DNA from: Fidelibacterota bacterium
GTDB taxonomy: Bacteria > Fidelibacterota > UBA8477 > JABMPR01
Direction: 5' to 3'
DNA: 64,000 nt
Assembly (NCBI GenBank): GCA_024278595.1
Contig: JAJRSW010000039.1
Coordinates: 27,463 to 91,462 of the forward strand
Part shown: one piece after another, positions 34,907-43,083 of the stretch
Numbering within the stretch: the first letter of the stretch is position 1
How the letters are laid out: every line of letters starts with the position of its first letter
Notes under the pieces: model-generated
The model's input: the letters and a program-made list of their open reading frames with translations, nothing else
Databases searched by the model: none
What the model was told of the DNA's origin: nothing
Position numbers and translations under genes: made by a program

Positions 34907-35710
34907 TTACTTTTTGATGCTTGCGTGTAGCCAGGAATACCAGGCCTCCAGACCTTCACCCGTAGTTGCCGACAATTCAAAGAATTCCAGGTGGTGATTA
35001 ACCTGCAGTGCATATTCTTTGCACTTAGCTACGTCAAATTGAACATAGGGGAGTAGATCGATCTTATTGATCACACAAATATCGGCGGTGTCAAACATGC
35101 TTGGATATTTGATCGGTTTATCATCACCCTCAGTGACACTGATCACCACCACTCGTTTATTTTCACCGAGATCGAATAGAGCGGGGCAGACCAGATTACC
35201 TACGTTCTCAATAAATAAGAGAGAATCGTTCTTCAGCTTTAGCTCGGTGTAAGCTGTGTGGATCATCTCGGCATCAAGGTGACAGCCATTCCCAGTATTT
35301 ATCTGCAGGACAGGCACCCCTGTGGCCGCCACACGATCTGCATCATTCATAGTCTGTTGATCACCTTCAATAACAGCACAGGCAATGTCGTTAATATCTG
35401 TGAGGGTCTTTTCTAAAAGGGTGGTCTTTCCCGATCCTGGAGAACTTACCAGATTAATCGTGAAGACATTTTTAGCTTCAAAATAGCCCCGGTTCCGTTG
35501 AGCCAGGAGGCTATTTTCACCCAGAATATCCTGCTCGATGGCAAGGGTACGATCATGACCGTGATTGTGGTCATGGTCGTGAGTATGAGTATGGGTCGTC
35601 CCATCAGCATGGGTATGAGTGGCACCCGCTCCGTGGTGCTGGTGTTCCTCACCATGTTTTCTGAACGTTACTGTTTCACCGGGTAATCCGCAGCCACAAC
35701 TATCACACAT
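34907..35710 (-). CDS. hypB: Hydrogenase nickel incorporation GTPase HypB
   Basis: A 267-residue SIMIBI GTPase. The N-terminal nickel motif is MCDSCGCG, followed by a His-rich stretch at about 23-52 (14 His, including THTHTHDHDHNHGH) that can store nickel. P-loop SSPGSGKTTLL at about 89-99; NKIDLLP is the G4 motif. It delivers Ni to the hydrogenase large subunit with HypA, encoded 107 nt upstream. Confidence 0.96.
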   Translation of the reverse strand: MCDSCGCGLPGETVTFRKHGEEHQHHGAGATHTHADGTTHTHTHDHDHNHGHDRTLAIEQDILGENSLLAQRNRGYFEAKNVFTINLVSSPGSGKTTLLEKTLTDINDIACAVIEGDQQTMNDADRVAATGVPVLQINTGNGCHLDAEMIHTAYTELKLKNDSLLFIENVGNLVCPALFDLGENKRVVVISVTEGDDKPIKYPSMFDTADICVINKIDLLPYVQFDVAKCKEYALQVNHHLEFFELSATTGEGLEAWYSWLHASIKK

Positions 35711-35727
35711 ATTACATTCCTCCTTTT

Positions 35728-35810
35728 ATAGCCACCCATGCACCAAGACGCAAAGGATCACAAAAATAATTTGAGTATCCTTGGACCTTCATGTCTTCGT
35801 GGCAAGCAAT
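35728..35810. repeat. Dispersed CACCAAGACGCAAAGG / CTTCGTGGC repeat
   Basis: The hypA-hypB gap contains TAGCCACCCATGCACCAAGA, CGCAAAGGATCAC, and further on TTCATGTCTTCGTGGC, the two ends of a widespread imperfect palindromic repeat. Non-coding. Confidence 0.55.
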
Positions 35811-35817
35811 AGCTACA

Positions 35818-36162
35818 CTATTCATTTACCGTAACTGCCTTGAGTTTCAACTCACGTCCCTGTTTGATCTTGACCTCATAGCTTTCACATTGGGGGCAGA
35901 GTGCCATAAAACTATCGATCTCGAACTCAAAATGACACTTAAGGCATTCACCCATACCGGTGACTTCGTTGACTAAAAGTTTTGAGTTTTCGGCGGGGGT
36001 GCCTTTGCAGACAGATTCATAGCAGAACATGAGTGAATCCACCATGACACCTGCCAGCTTGCCAACATCAAGCTCGATCACAGAGATGGATTTAGCACCA
36101 TCCTTCTGGGCCTCTTTACAGGCAATATCCACAATACTCATGGCGATAGACATCTCGTGCAT
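35818..36162 (-). CDS. hypA: Hydrogenase nickel incorporation protein HypA
   Basis: A 114-residue protein with the nickel-binding N-terminus MHEMS (His2) and a zinc site made by Cys73-x2-Cys76 and Cys89-x2-Cys92. It hands Ni to the hydrogenase with HypB. AAAGGAG lies 10 nt before the ATG. As the first gene of the minus-strand cluster it marks the likely operon promoter, although I see no clear promoter in the 180 bp upstream. No hydrogenase structural gene is nearby. Confidence 0.95.
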   Translation of the reverse strand: MHEMSIAMSIVDIACKEAQKDGAKSISVIELDVGKLAGVMVDSLMFCYESVCKGTPAENSKLLVNEVTGMGECLKCHFEFEIDSFMALCPQCESYEVKIKQGRELKLKAVTVNE

Positions 36163-36344
36163 CAGATTTAGACTCCTTTTAGCCTAGAATTACGATGGCA
36201 ATAATAATGCCTTTCACTAATAGTTCAACTCAAATCATTTAGAATTTTGGATAGCGATCGCAAAGTAATGGAGCAAGGTCAAACCAAAAGTTAGATATCT
36301 CTGAAGCGCATTGATGCTGAGAAATATTGGCTGTATTCTGCGAA

Positions 36345-36899
36345 TTAAACCCTCATCTTTGCTACATTTTGTAGTGGAGTGGAATGCTTATTTTTGTCAT
36401 TGCTCTTTAACTGGACCAAAATCACTCCAACAGTGGCAATTGATAATCCGATCCCCTCTTGGGTTGTGATCTTTTCATCAAGGAAGAACCAGGCTAGAAT
36501 GGCAATTTGAATCAGCATCGTGTTATTGACAATACTTGACTCTATCGCTGCCAGCGAACGAAGTGTGTGATTCCACAGGGTAAAGGCCACAGCGGTATTG
36601 ACCACTGCCAGCCAGAGCAGAAAGAGCCAGTTTTTGGGAATAATGGAGGGTATGCCATCAGTAGAGACACCGATGATCAATAGTATGATAGCCCCTATTC
36701 CCATGCTTACAAAGGTTACAACTACGGGACTTATGTCTCTATTACGATTGATGTGTCGACCCAGAATTGATGACCCTGAATTAGCAAGAACGCCCACCGG
36801 CATCACCGCTAATCCCAGACCCTGATTGCCAGAGAAATTAACTGGGAAGAAATAGAAGATGGTGCCGATGATGAAGAGGATCGCACCTGACCATTGCAA
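36345..36899 (-). pseudogene. N-terminally truncated EamA/DMT-family transporter
   Basis: About 184 residues corresponding to the second half of an EamA-type exporter: five hydrophobic helices, with the typical segments VNTAVAFTLWNHTLRSL and SIVNNTMLIQIAILAWFFLDEKIT. The first EamA repeat is missing. In frame upstream are only ten further codons and a TGA with no ATG; the only start is a TTG with no ribosome-binding site. A full-length EamA transporter needs both halves, so this is probably a remnant. Confidence 0.75.
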
Positions 36900-37017
36900 G
36901 GGGCTTGGACTTTCATTAGATGATTCGTTTCAGCGTCACTACTTAAAGTAATCTTCACTGTTGATCATAACCTTGTGAAGATTCCTCATTGAGAATCCGC
37001 GCAAGGTGGTCAGTGGA

Positions 37018-39405
37018 TCAATCCAAAATGGCAACAACCAGGGTAATTACATCCTGGATATTCACAATGCCATCCAGATTGAAGTCTGCAGCGAAAATAC
37101 CATTCCCCTCCAGAGCGGAATTACCAAGTATGTGGGCAACCAGTAAAACCACATCCTGGACACTGATCAATCCATCCAAGTTGACGTCACCAGGGAGAAA
37201 GGCTGATTCACCCGCATAAAAGATCCTGATATCATCAACACCTGCTTCGACAAGTGATCCCTCACCTGAATCATCAGCTATGAATCTGAGCTGAATGGAT
37301 GTGGGGTTTTCGATATAATTGGTGATAAGAAATTGTTTTTCGATCCAGGAGTTATCTGATTGAGTGGTCTGTTCCAGGGTGACCCAGGCATTATCCATAT
37401 TTCTAACCTGTACCTGCCAGTTATCTGTGCCGGGATTGAATCCCAGATCATTGCTGAACCAGCGCCAATAACTAAGAATAGGAGACAGTCCCGGAGCGAT
37501 AGGAAAAACAGGACTTTGCAGGGTTGTATGACCACCATCCACATCACCTGCTCCGGAGTTGTCACCCGTAAAGGCAACGTTACCTGTGACGAAACAGATG
37601 GTGCCTGCTCCTGTATGATCATCTTCAGGCTGGACTGGATCAGTCCCTTCCCAGGTCCCAATTGGGTCTTCGCGAACCCAGATACCGGCGCTGGCATTAT
37701 CACTGGAAATACCTAGAGACCAACCTTGCTCAGCTTCTACATCGTAAAAGCTAACGGTGGTAAAGAAGCCCAGCGAACCCACCAGAAAGAAGTGCGGAAT
37801 AGCTGGAGAACTCAATGGATGATAGGCTTCATTCCCATCGCTATCCACAGCATGAATATAATATTCAACAACAGTACCGCCTGCTTGGGCGGGGATATCT
37901 GCAGACCAGGTACCGGGGATGTTCTCCACCATATCTATGCCGGAGAAAATGCTGCCAGAGATCGAATAATTCAAGATCACAGTAAATGTGACCCCATCAG
38001 CGGCGAAGATCTCAGCAGTGATATTTATGGGATTGTTTGGTTCGGAGATGTTTGTTTGAGCTGTATGGCTGATATTAAAAGCGGTCAGAGCTTTAAGAGC
38101 ATTCACCCTGAAACCCATCTGTAGGTTCCCCACATCGTCTCCATCAATCAGCCGTTCTTCAAGATCAGCAACACTCATATTAGGGAATTGAGATTTGATC
38201 AAAGCCGCGATCCCAGCTGCTAGTGGTGTGGCCATGGAAGTGCCATCCCAGGCTTGATATAGACTGTTATGGGCCGGATTATCCGGGTCGGTACAGCTCC
38301 AGATACCGGTACCTGGGGCACACATATCCACCCAGCTCCCGTAATTTGAAAAACTGGCGCGATTATCTGAAGAATTGGTGGCTCCCACACACACAACCCC
38401 GTCACTGGCGCCTGGGTAATGAGCTGCGGAAGAACCATCGTTCCCGGCGGCGAATAACACAATGGAATTTTGAACATTTCTGGCATAGAGAATGGCACTT
38501 TGAATGGTGTTGGAAAAACCGCCTCCACCCCAGCTATTACTGATAACATCGGCACCATTATCGGCAGCATAGGTCAGGGCATTGGCTGCAGCAGCATCGG
38601 AGGTCCAGGGAAAGATCTGACAGGCCATGATCTTGGAATTGTGAGAGGCTCCGGCAATGCCAATAAAATTATTAGTTACACCTGCTGCGATACCGGCACA
38701 ATGGCTTCCATGATCCTCTGCATTCCAGGGGTGCCAGCCCCAATCATGGTTGACATCATTGTTGTTTGAACTGAAATCCCAGCCATAGATATCATCTACT
38801 TTTCCGTTAAGATCATCATCAATCCCATTGTCAGGAATTTCATCAGGGTTGATCCACAGATTATCAACCAGATCCGGGTGGTCTGTGTCTACACCTGTGT
38901 CAATGATGGCGATAACAACAGTGTCACTGCCGGTCTGAATATCCCAGGCTTCTGGAGTGTTTACCACCGGATGATGCCAGGATTGCCCGAAGTAAGGATC
39001 ATTGGGAGTGAATTGGGTCTCGTAAAGTTCTCTTACATACATGGCTTCTGCGTATTCTACTTCAGGTAGAGCAGTCAATTCCACTGTAAGCGCAATGATG
39101 TCAGCCTGGGGCACAATATCGATGACAAATATCCGTTCCAATCCATAAGGGTCTATGTCCTTACGCTGGATTTGAGGAAATGCGACGGAGATATTTGTAA
39201 AATTATTGACCGAAAGCACCTGTTCGATGGAAACAATATCCAGGACTTGCATCGCATCGCCCCGCGTTCCTGAAGAAAAGGATTCAGTATTCAGCTTGAG
39301 GAAGAATTTATCTGTGATCAGGGGCGCACTATCCTGACTAAAAGCAACTGTGCCAAGGGTGATCAATAAACAGAGTAGAATTATACGACGAGTTATTAAA
39401 AGCAT
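37018..39405 (-). CDS. Secreted subtilisin-like serine protease with dockerin-like C-terminus
   Basis: A 795-residue S8 protease with a signal peptide (ending GTVAFSQ), an inhibitor-like propeptide (about 30-130) and a catalytic domain with Asp169 (IIDTGVDTDHPDL), His232 (EDHGSHCAGIAAG) and Ser390 (DGTSMATPLAAG). It is followed by beta-sandwich domains, including a P/MAM-like region (SPILSYWRWFSND). The C-terminus has two dockerin-like repeats (GDVNLDGLISVQDVVLLVAH and ADFNLDGIVNIQDVITLVVA). It is exported and could dock to cohesin-like modules on the cell surface, such as those at 5136-8324; this is inference. Confidence 0.92.
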   Translation of the reverse strand: MLLITRRIILLCLLITLGTVAFSQDSAPLITDKFFLKLNTESFSSGTRGDAMQVLDIVSIEQVLSVNNFTNISVAFPQIQRKDIDPYGLERIFVIDIVPQADIIALTVELTALPEVEYAEAMYVRELYETQFTPNDPYFGQSWHHPVVNTPEAWDIQTGSDTVVIAIIDTGVDTDHPDLVDNLWINPDEIPDNGIDDDLNGKVDDIYGWDFSSNNNDVNHDWGWHPWNAEDHGSHCAGIAAGVTNNFIGIAGASHNSKIMACQIFPWTSDAAAANALTYAADNGADVISNSWGGGGFSNTIQSAILYARNVQNSIVLFAAGNDGSSAAHYPGASDGVVCVGATNSSDNRASFSNYGSWVDMCAPGTGIWSCTDPDNPAHNSLYQAWDGTSMATPLAAGIAALIKSQFPNMSVADLEERLIDGDDVGNLQMGFRVNALKALTAFNISHTAQTNISEPNNPINITAEIFAADGVTFTVILNYSISGSIFSGIDMVENIPGTWSADIPAQAGGTVVEYYIHAVDSDGNEAYHPLSSPAIPHFFLVGSLGFFTTVSFYDVEAEQGWSLGISSDNASAGIWVREDPIGTWEGTDPVQPEDDHTGAGTICFVTGNVAFTGDNSGAGDVDGGHTTLQSPVFPIAPGLSPILSYWRWFSNDLGFNPGTDNWQVQVRNMDNAWVTLEQTTQSDNSWIEKQFLITNYIENPTSIQLRFIADDSGEGSLVEAGVDDIRIFYAGESAFLPGDVNLDGLISVQDVVLLVAHILGNSALEGNGIFAADFNLDGIVNIQDVITLVVAILD

Positions 39406-39592
39406 ATTTTGTGAATCCTTTTAACGTGAGTGTCATTGAAGCTTTGCATGTCAGGTGAGTTACACTTTATCGGATAAAAGCGCAATATGAAGTTGGGGAG
39501 TTATGGTATTGTGATTGATCGGTGGAAAAATTGCAAGGTTTTATTGAGTTATTGAGTGGCGGGTTTACCACCCCGTTCGTACTTCGCTAAAC

Positions 39593-40216
39593 TCAGCAAC
39601 CTCCCGCTGGTGCTTTTTTCTTCTTCTTGCGGATAATCTTGGGTTTATCGGCTTTGGTTTTGGCTGGTGCTGACAGAGCGACTGCTCCACCGCCTCCCAG
39701 TGCGCTACTGGCCGCTTTTCTGAAATCATATTTAGCAAATTCCTCATCTGCAGAATACACAGAGGGTTCCTGAGGATTCATGATAGTATCAAACCAGTAA
39801 TTCAGTCCACCCTGCATCACATAATTATTCTCAAAACCCAATTGGCGCAGGATCATCCAGGCTTGATGCGAATTAATAGTTCCATTGGAATAGAGGACAT
39901 TCATTTTGATACCCTGATCCAGCATATCCTGGTACTCATCCTTTAGAATAACGGAGAGGGGGATATTTATAGCACCCTCCAGATGGTAAGTCTGGAATTC
40001 ATCTGGAGAACGGACATCAATGAGCTGTAGACTGGGGTCTTTGGATATGACCCAATGAGCTACATCGTCAGCGCTGACCATTTCGGCTGCCCCCTGGACT
40101 TCAACCAGCATTTCTTCAGCCGTTAATTTGTAAGGTTTGGTCGTGTTCTCAGGAACCATGGCGATGACGATCCCCAGTAAGATCAACCCTAAAAAAATTA
40201 TATTCCGTATCGTCAT
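39593..40216 (-). CDS. Membrane-anchored rhodanese-like protein with Ser in place of active-site Cys
   Basis: A 207-residue protein from the ATG at 40216 (preceded by GAGGAG, 2 nt after the upstream stop). It has an N-terminal transmembrane helix (about 5-21), a rhodanese domain (QLIDVRSPDEFQTYHLEGA) and a Lys-rich tail ending in APAGGC. The active-site loop reads VLYSNGTINSHQAW, so the catalytic Cys is Ser110; it should not act as a standard sulfurtransferase. It may bind sulfur species or act as an adaptor. Last gene of the psr-like operon, after two YeeE/YedE genes. Confidence 0.85.
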   Translation of the reverse strand: MTIRNIIFLGLILLGIVIAMVPENTTKPYKLTAEEMLVEVQGAAEMVSADDVAHWVISKDPSLQLIDVRSPDEFQTYHLEGAINIPLSVILKDEYQDMLDQGIKMNVLYSNGTINSHQAWMILRQLGFENNYVMQGGLNYWFDTIMNPQEPSVYSADEEFAKYDFRKAASSALGGGGAVALSAPAKTKADKPKIIRKKKKKAPAGGC

Positions 40217-40218
40217 GA

Positions 40219-40809
40219 TCAATACTCCTCTCGGGGCCATTTTTTTTCAGCCAGCTCGCCCAGCTTGAACATGACCAGGGCGGCTATGATAACCAGGAGA
40301 GCCATGACGCCACCGGATATTCCGAAAAAATCTGATACTTTTAAGGGACCATAAGCGCCTGCCATATAGAAATCCTTCATGAAGGAGAAACCCTCGGCGA
40401 AGAAGAAAATCCCCAGCAAGATCCCACCGATAAAGACCATGGCATCGATCTTACCAATTGCGGCAGCACAGACACTGGTACCCGGACAAAACCCGCCAAT
40501 GATAAACCCGGCTCCCATGATGACACCGCCAGTAATGGCACTCCAAATAAAAGTGGGATTTACATAGATCAGGCTCAGGTCGATCCAGCCAAAAAGGCTG
40601 AAAAACAACAGTCCCAGCATGGCCGTGATGGCGCCGGTAAAGAATACTTTTAAGACGACGGTATCATAGCCATAGAACAAACCGGCTAATTTCCGACTTG
40701 ATGAGAATCCAGCCTGCTCAAGCACAAAGCCAAATCCGATCCCGATTACAAAAGCGATGAATAAATTCCAATCCGCTCCAATGATTTCCTGAGGTACAAG
40801 AGGTCCCAT
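40219..40809 (-). CDS. YeeE/YedE family (sulfur transport) membrane protein, half-size
   Basis: A 196-residue protein with about six transmembrane helices and the family motif GGFCPGTSVCAAAIGK (Cys108, Cys114). YeeE/TsuA-type proteins import thiosulfate, passing it along conserved Cys residues. Full-size members have two such halves; here the other half is the neighbouring gene 9 nt upstream, so the two probably form one transporter. Context with a Psr-like reductase suggests import of thiosulfate or a related sulfur compound. Confidence 0.88.
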   Translation of the reverse strand: MGPLVPQEIIGADWNLFIAFVIGIGFGFVLEQAGFSSSRKLAGLFYGYDTVVLKVFFTGAITAMLGLLFFSLFGWIDLSLIYVNPTFIWSAITGGVIMGAGFIIGGFCPGTSVCAAAIGKIDAMVFIGGILLGIFFFAEGFSFMKDFYMAGAYGPLKVSDFFGISGGVMALLVIIAALVMFKLGELAEKKWPREEY

Positions 40810-40818
40810 TATCGACTC

Positions 40819-41328
40819 CTAGATCCAATTTTTTCTTAATAAATATGCCAAGGCAAAGGCAGTTCCAAAGATGGCCATCATTGACACAAATCCTGCCACA
40901 GACAGGCTTGCCATGCCAGTAAGTGCTGAGCCACTGGTGCAGCCACGTCCCAACTGAGACCCAAATCCGAACAAGATGCCACCTGCAGCAGCAAAGACCA
41001 GTCTGCGATTCGCGGTGATCCCTGGAAAATGCTCTACCCTCCATTTAAGTCGGCCGGATAGGGCACCAGATAAGAAGCCACCCACCATGACACCGATCAT
41101 TTCAAACACCAGCCAGGACTTCATGGGTGATTTTCCCTCACCAACATACTTACCATAATAATCTGAATTAGCAGTATGTCCAGGTGCCACAATATCGACA
41201 GCTGTTACCACCACACTCTTCACAGCACCACTTGCCCCCAATCCACGACCAGAGAAAAAGAAGGCCATGAGTAGAACCAATCCCAACAGCACACCTGCCA
41301 GATATGGATTCATGTACTTTGTTTTCAT
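40819..41328 (-). CDS. YeeE/YedE family (sulfur transport) membrane protein, half-size
   Basis: A 169-residue membrane protein with about five helices and the motif GSQLGRGCTSGSALTG (Cys130), matching the first half of full-length YeeE/YedE transporters. A periplasmic-loop-like stretch (APGHTANSDYYGKYVGEGKS) is unusual in being polar and charged. Partner of the half-size gene immediately downstream. Confidence 0.87.
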   Translation of the reverse strand: MKTKYMNPYLAGVLLGLVLLMAFFFSGRGLGASGAVKSVVVTAVDIVAPGHTANSDYYGKYVGEGKSPMKSWLVFEMIGVMVGGFLSGALSGRLKWRVEHFPGITANRRLVFAAAGGILFGFGSQLGRGCTSGSALTGMASLSVAGFVSMMAIFGTAFALAYLLRKNWI

Positions 41329-41369
41329 TTCAATTACCCCTATTCAATTTCAGTATTTTGGATGTGTCT

Positions 41370-41456
41370 TTCTGAGTGTAACGAAGAATCTTGATCCTTA
41401 TCCGAAATCCAGGATTTTCAATGGAGATCTTTCGCTCCGCTCTAGGATGACTATAC
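41370..41456. repeat. Dispersed TCTTTCTGAG...GAAGAATCTTGATCCT repeat
   Basis: TCTTTCTGAGTGTAACGAAG followed by AATCTTGATCCT recurs inverted at 60873-60904, and in a shorter form at 3781. It ends near 41450 with TTTCGCTCCGCTCTAGGATG, the second end typical of this repeat. Non-coding, in the gap between the YeeE and PsrC genes. Confidence 0.65.
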
Positions 41457-41458
41457 AT

Positions 41459-42400
41459 TTAATACAACCAACGACTGGCTTGACCGGCACTCACGACGAT
41501 AAACCGCAAGGCCAGATTCCCGGCTATGATTAGCACAACAGGCACAATTGCCGGGATGAATTTGTGTTTCAGTTCCAGGAGTTCCAGACTAACTGGGAGC
41601 AGCAAACCCAAGCCAACTACAAAGGTCCAAAAGGGTACGGTATACGCTCCCCCCAGAAACATTTGAGCCGCCTGAATATGGACCTGGGTACCAGCCAGAT
41701 GACCCATAAAGAGATGGACGATCATGAATAGCTCAATACCGATAAGGATGATATCGATCCGGGTAAATAAGCGTTTCTCGAGTTCAGTTTTGGAAAAGTA
41801 GGCGATCAGGGCTGCACTTGCAGATAGGCCGGATGTCAAGAACAAGGGGCCTAGAATACTGGTGTTCCAAAAGGGTCTGGCATTGAACGCAGATAGGAGA
41901 ATCCCCGTATACATCCCGAGGATTATTGAGAGCAATATCAGGATCTGGGCCAAAATGCGTCGCTGTTCCTTCAGCCACTTGACAACAGTCTTCACCTCAT
42001 CAAATTTCCAGTCCCATTTGGGAAAAATATCTTCCATCCAGATGGCGATCCAGGCAATTGATAGAGGGGTAATGATCAGGAGCGTCCAGGCTCCCCACGA
42101 CATGGGTGACTCCCAGCGGATATTGGTGAATAGCTGCCAGGCGTACAGGATGTGGGACAGGTCAAGTAGCAGGGAGATCAACCCGATACCAATCAGGAAA
42201 GGCACAGACAGGGGCATCCATTTCACCGCGATGGGTAATTCATCCTGCCGACCTCTTAAGGTGAAATACGCTGAAAAGATCAGAATCCCCGCTGCCAGTC
42301 CTCCCAGGAACAGATAAAACGGGATTTCCCAACCCCAGACATGGAGCACCGGATCGATCTCCGGATTCATACGGCCACTGGTGATAATTTCTTCAATCAT
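41459..42400 (-). CDS. PsrC/NrfD-type membrane subunit of a molybdopterin oxidoreductase
   Basis: A 313-residue integral membrane protein with eight to nine helices of the NrfD/PsrC fold (MIEEIITSGRMNPEIDPVLH, WEIPFYLFLGGLAAGI). It exchanges electrons with the quinone pool and passes them to the PsrB-like iron-sulfur subunit. Encoded 149 nt after psrB on the same strand. Confidence 0.92.
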   Translation of the reverse strand: MIEEIITSGRMNPEIDPVLHVWGWEIPFYLFLGGLAAGILIFSAYFTLRGRQDELPIAVKWMPLSVPFLIGIGLISLLLDLSHILYAWQLFTNIRWESPMSWGAWTLLIITPLSIAWIAIWMEDIFPKWDWKFDEVKTVVKWLKEQRRILAQILILLSIILGMYTGILLSAFNARPFWNTSILGPLFLTSGLSASAALIAYFSKTELEKRLFTRIDIILIGIELFMIVHLFMGHLAGTQVHIQAAQMFLGGAYTVPFWTFVVGLGLLLPVSLELLELKHKFIPAIVPVVLIIAGNLALRFIVVSAGQASRWLY

Positions 42401-42549
42401 AACTAAATCAATTCCTTAATAATCATTTGCCACGGATAAATGTTATTTATGGCTTTAATGTTCATTTGGCTAGAGTATGAACAGAGTCTGACTTTTAGAA
42501 GACATCTCTGCCAGCTCTACGGTAAAATTTCTTTTTGAAGTTGACAATA

Positions 42550-43083
42550 TCATAACAAGTAGAATACTTTGGGTTCAGTACCAGCTTCGGGGATCAGTGA
42601 TTTCCACTTCCTGGTGGCCATAGCTTTCGAGATGTCACTGTTGGGGTCATCCAGGTTGCCAAATATCATGGCATGGGTAGGACACACCGAGACGCAGGCG
42701 GGGTTCTGTCCTTTTTCAACCCGATGAATACAAAAAGTACATTTGTCCACATAACCTTCAGGGTGAATGAAGCGCGCATCATAGGGACAGGAAGTGATAC
42801 AGGCTTTACAGCCGATACACTCATCTTCTTCGACCAGCACGATCCCACCCGCTGCGTAATGACTGGCCTCGGTGGGACAGGTCCGCACACAAGGTGCATT
42901 CGCACAATGGTTACACCGTTCAGAGCGGATCTCAAGTCCCAGGTCCGGGTAGGTACCGGTCGTTACTTCTACGATCCAATCCCGACAATGCCCGATGGGC
43001 ACATCGTTTTCGGTTTGGCAGGCCACAACACAATCGTTACAGCCAACACATTTCTGGGTGTCTACAGCCATTGCATATCTCAT
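42550..43083 (-). CDS. PsrB-type four-cluster ferredoxin subunit
   Basis: A 177-residue electron-transfer protein with four [4Fe-4S] sites made by four Cys groups: CVGCNDCVVAC (12-22), CNHCANAPCVRTC, CIGCKACITSC and CTFCIHRVEKGQNPACVSVC. It links the NrfD-type membrane subunit and the catalytic subunit. The start overlaps the catalytic subunit stop by 4 nt. Confidence 0.94.
   Translation of the reverse strand: MRYAMAVDTQKCVGCNDCVVACQTENDVPIGHCRDWIVEVTTGTYPDLGLEIRSERCNHCANAPCVRTCPTEASHYAAGGIVLVEEDECIGCKACITSCPYDARFIHPEGYVDKCTFCIHRVEKGQNPACVSVCPTHAMIFGNLDDPNSDISKAMATRKWKSLIPEAGTEPKVFYLL

Noticed and set aside
28822..36162. NiFe hydrogenase structural genes expected next to hyp genes
   Set aside because: No large or small subunit motifs occur in the neighbouring frames; they must lie elsewhere if present.
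37360..39069. Several long open frames on the + strand opposite the subtilase gene
   Set aside because: They lie antisense to a complete, motif-verified protease and encode no recognisable domains; they are shadows of its codon bias.
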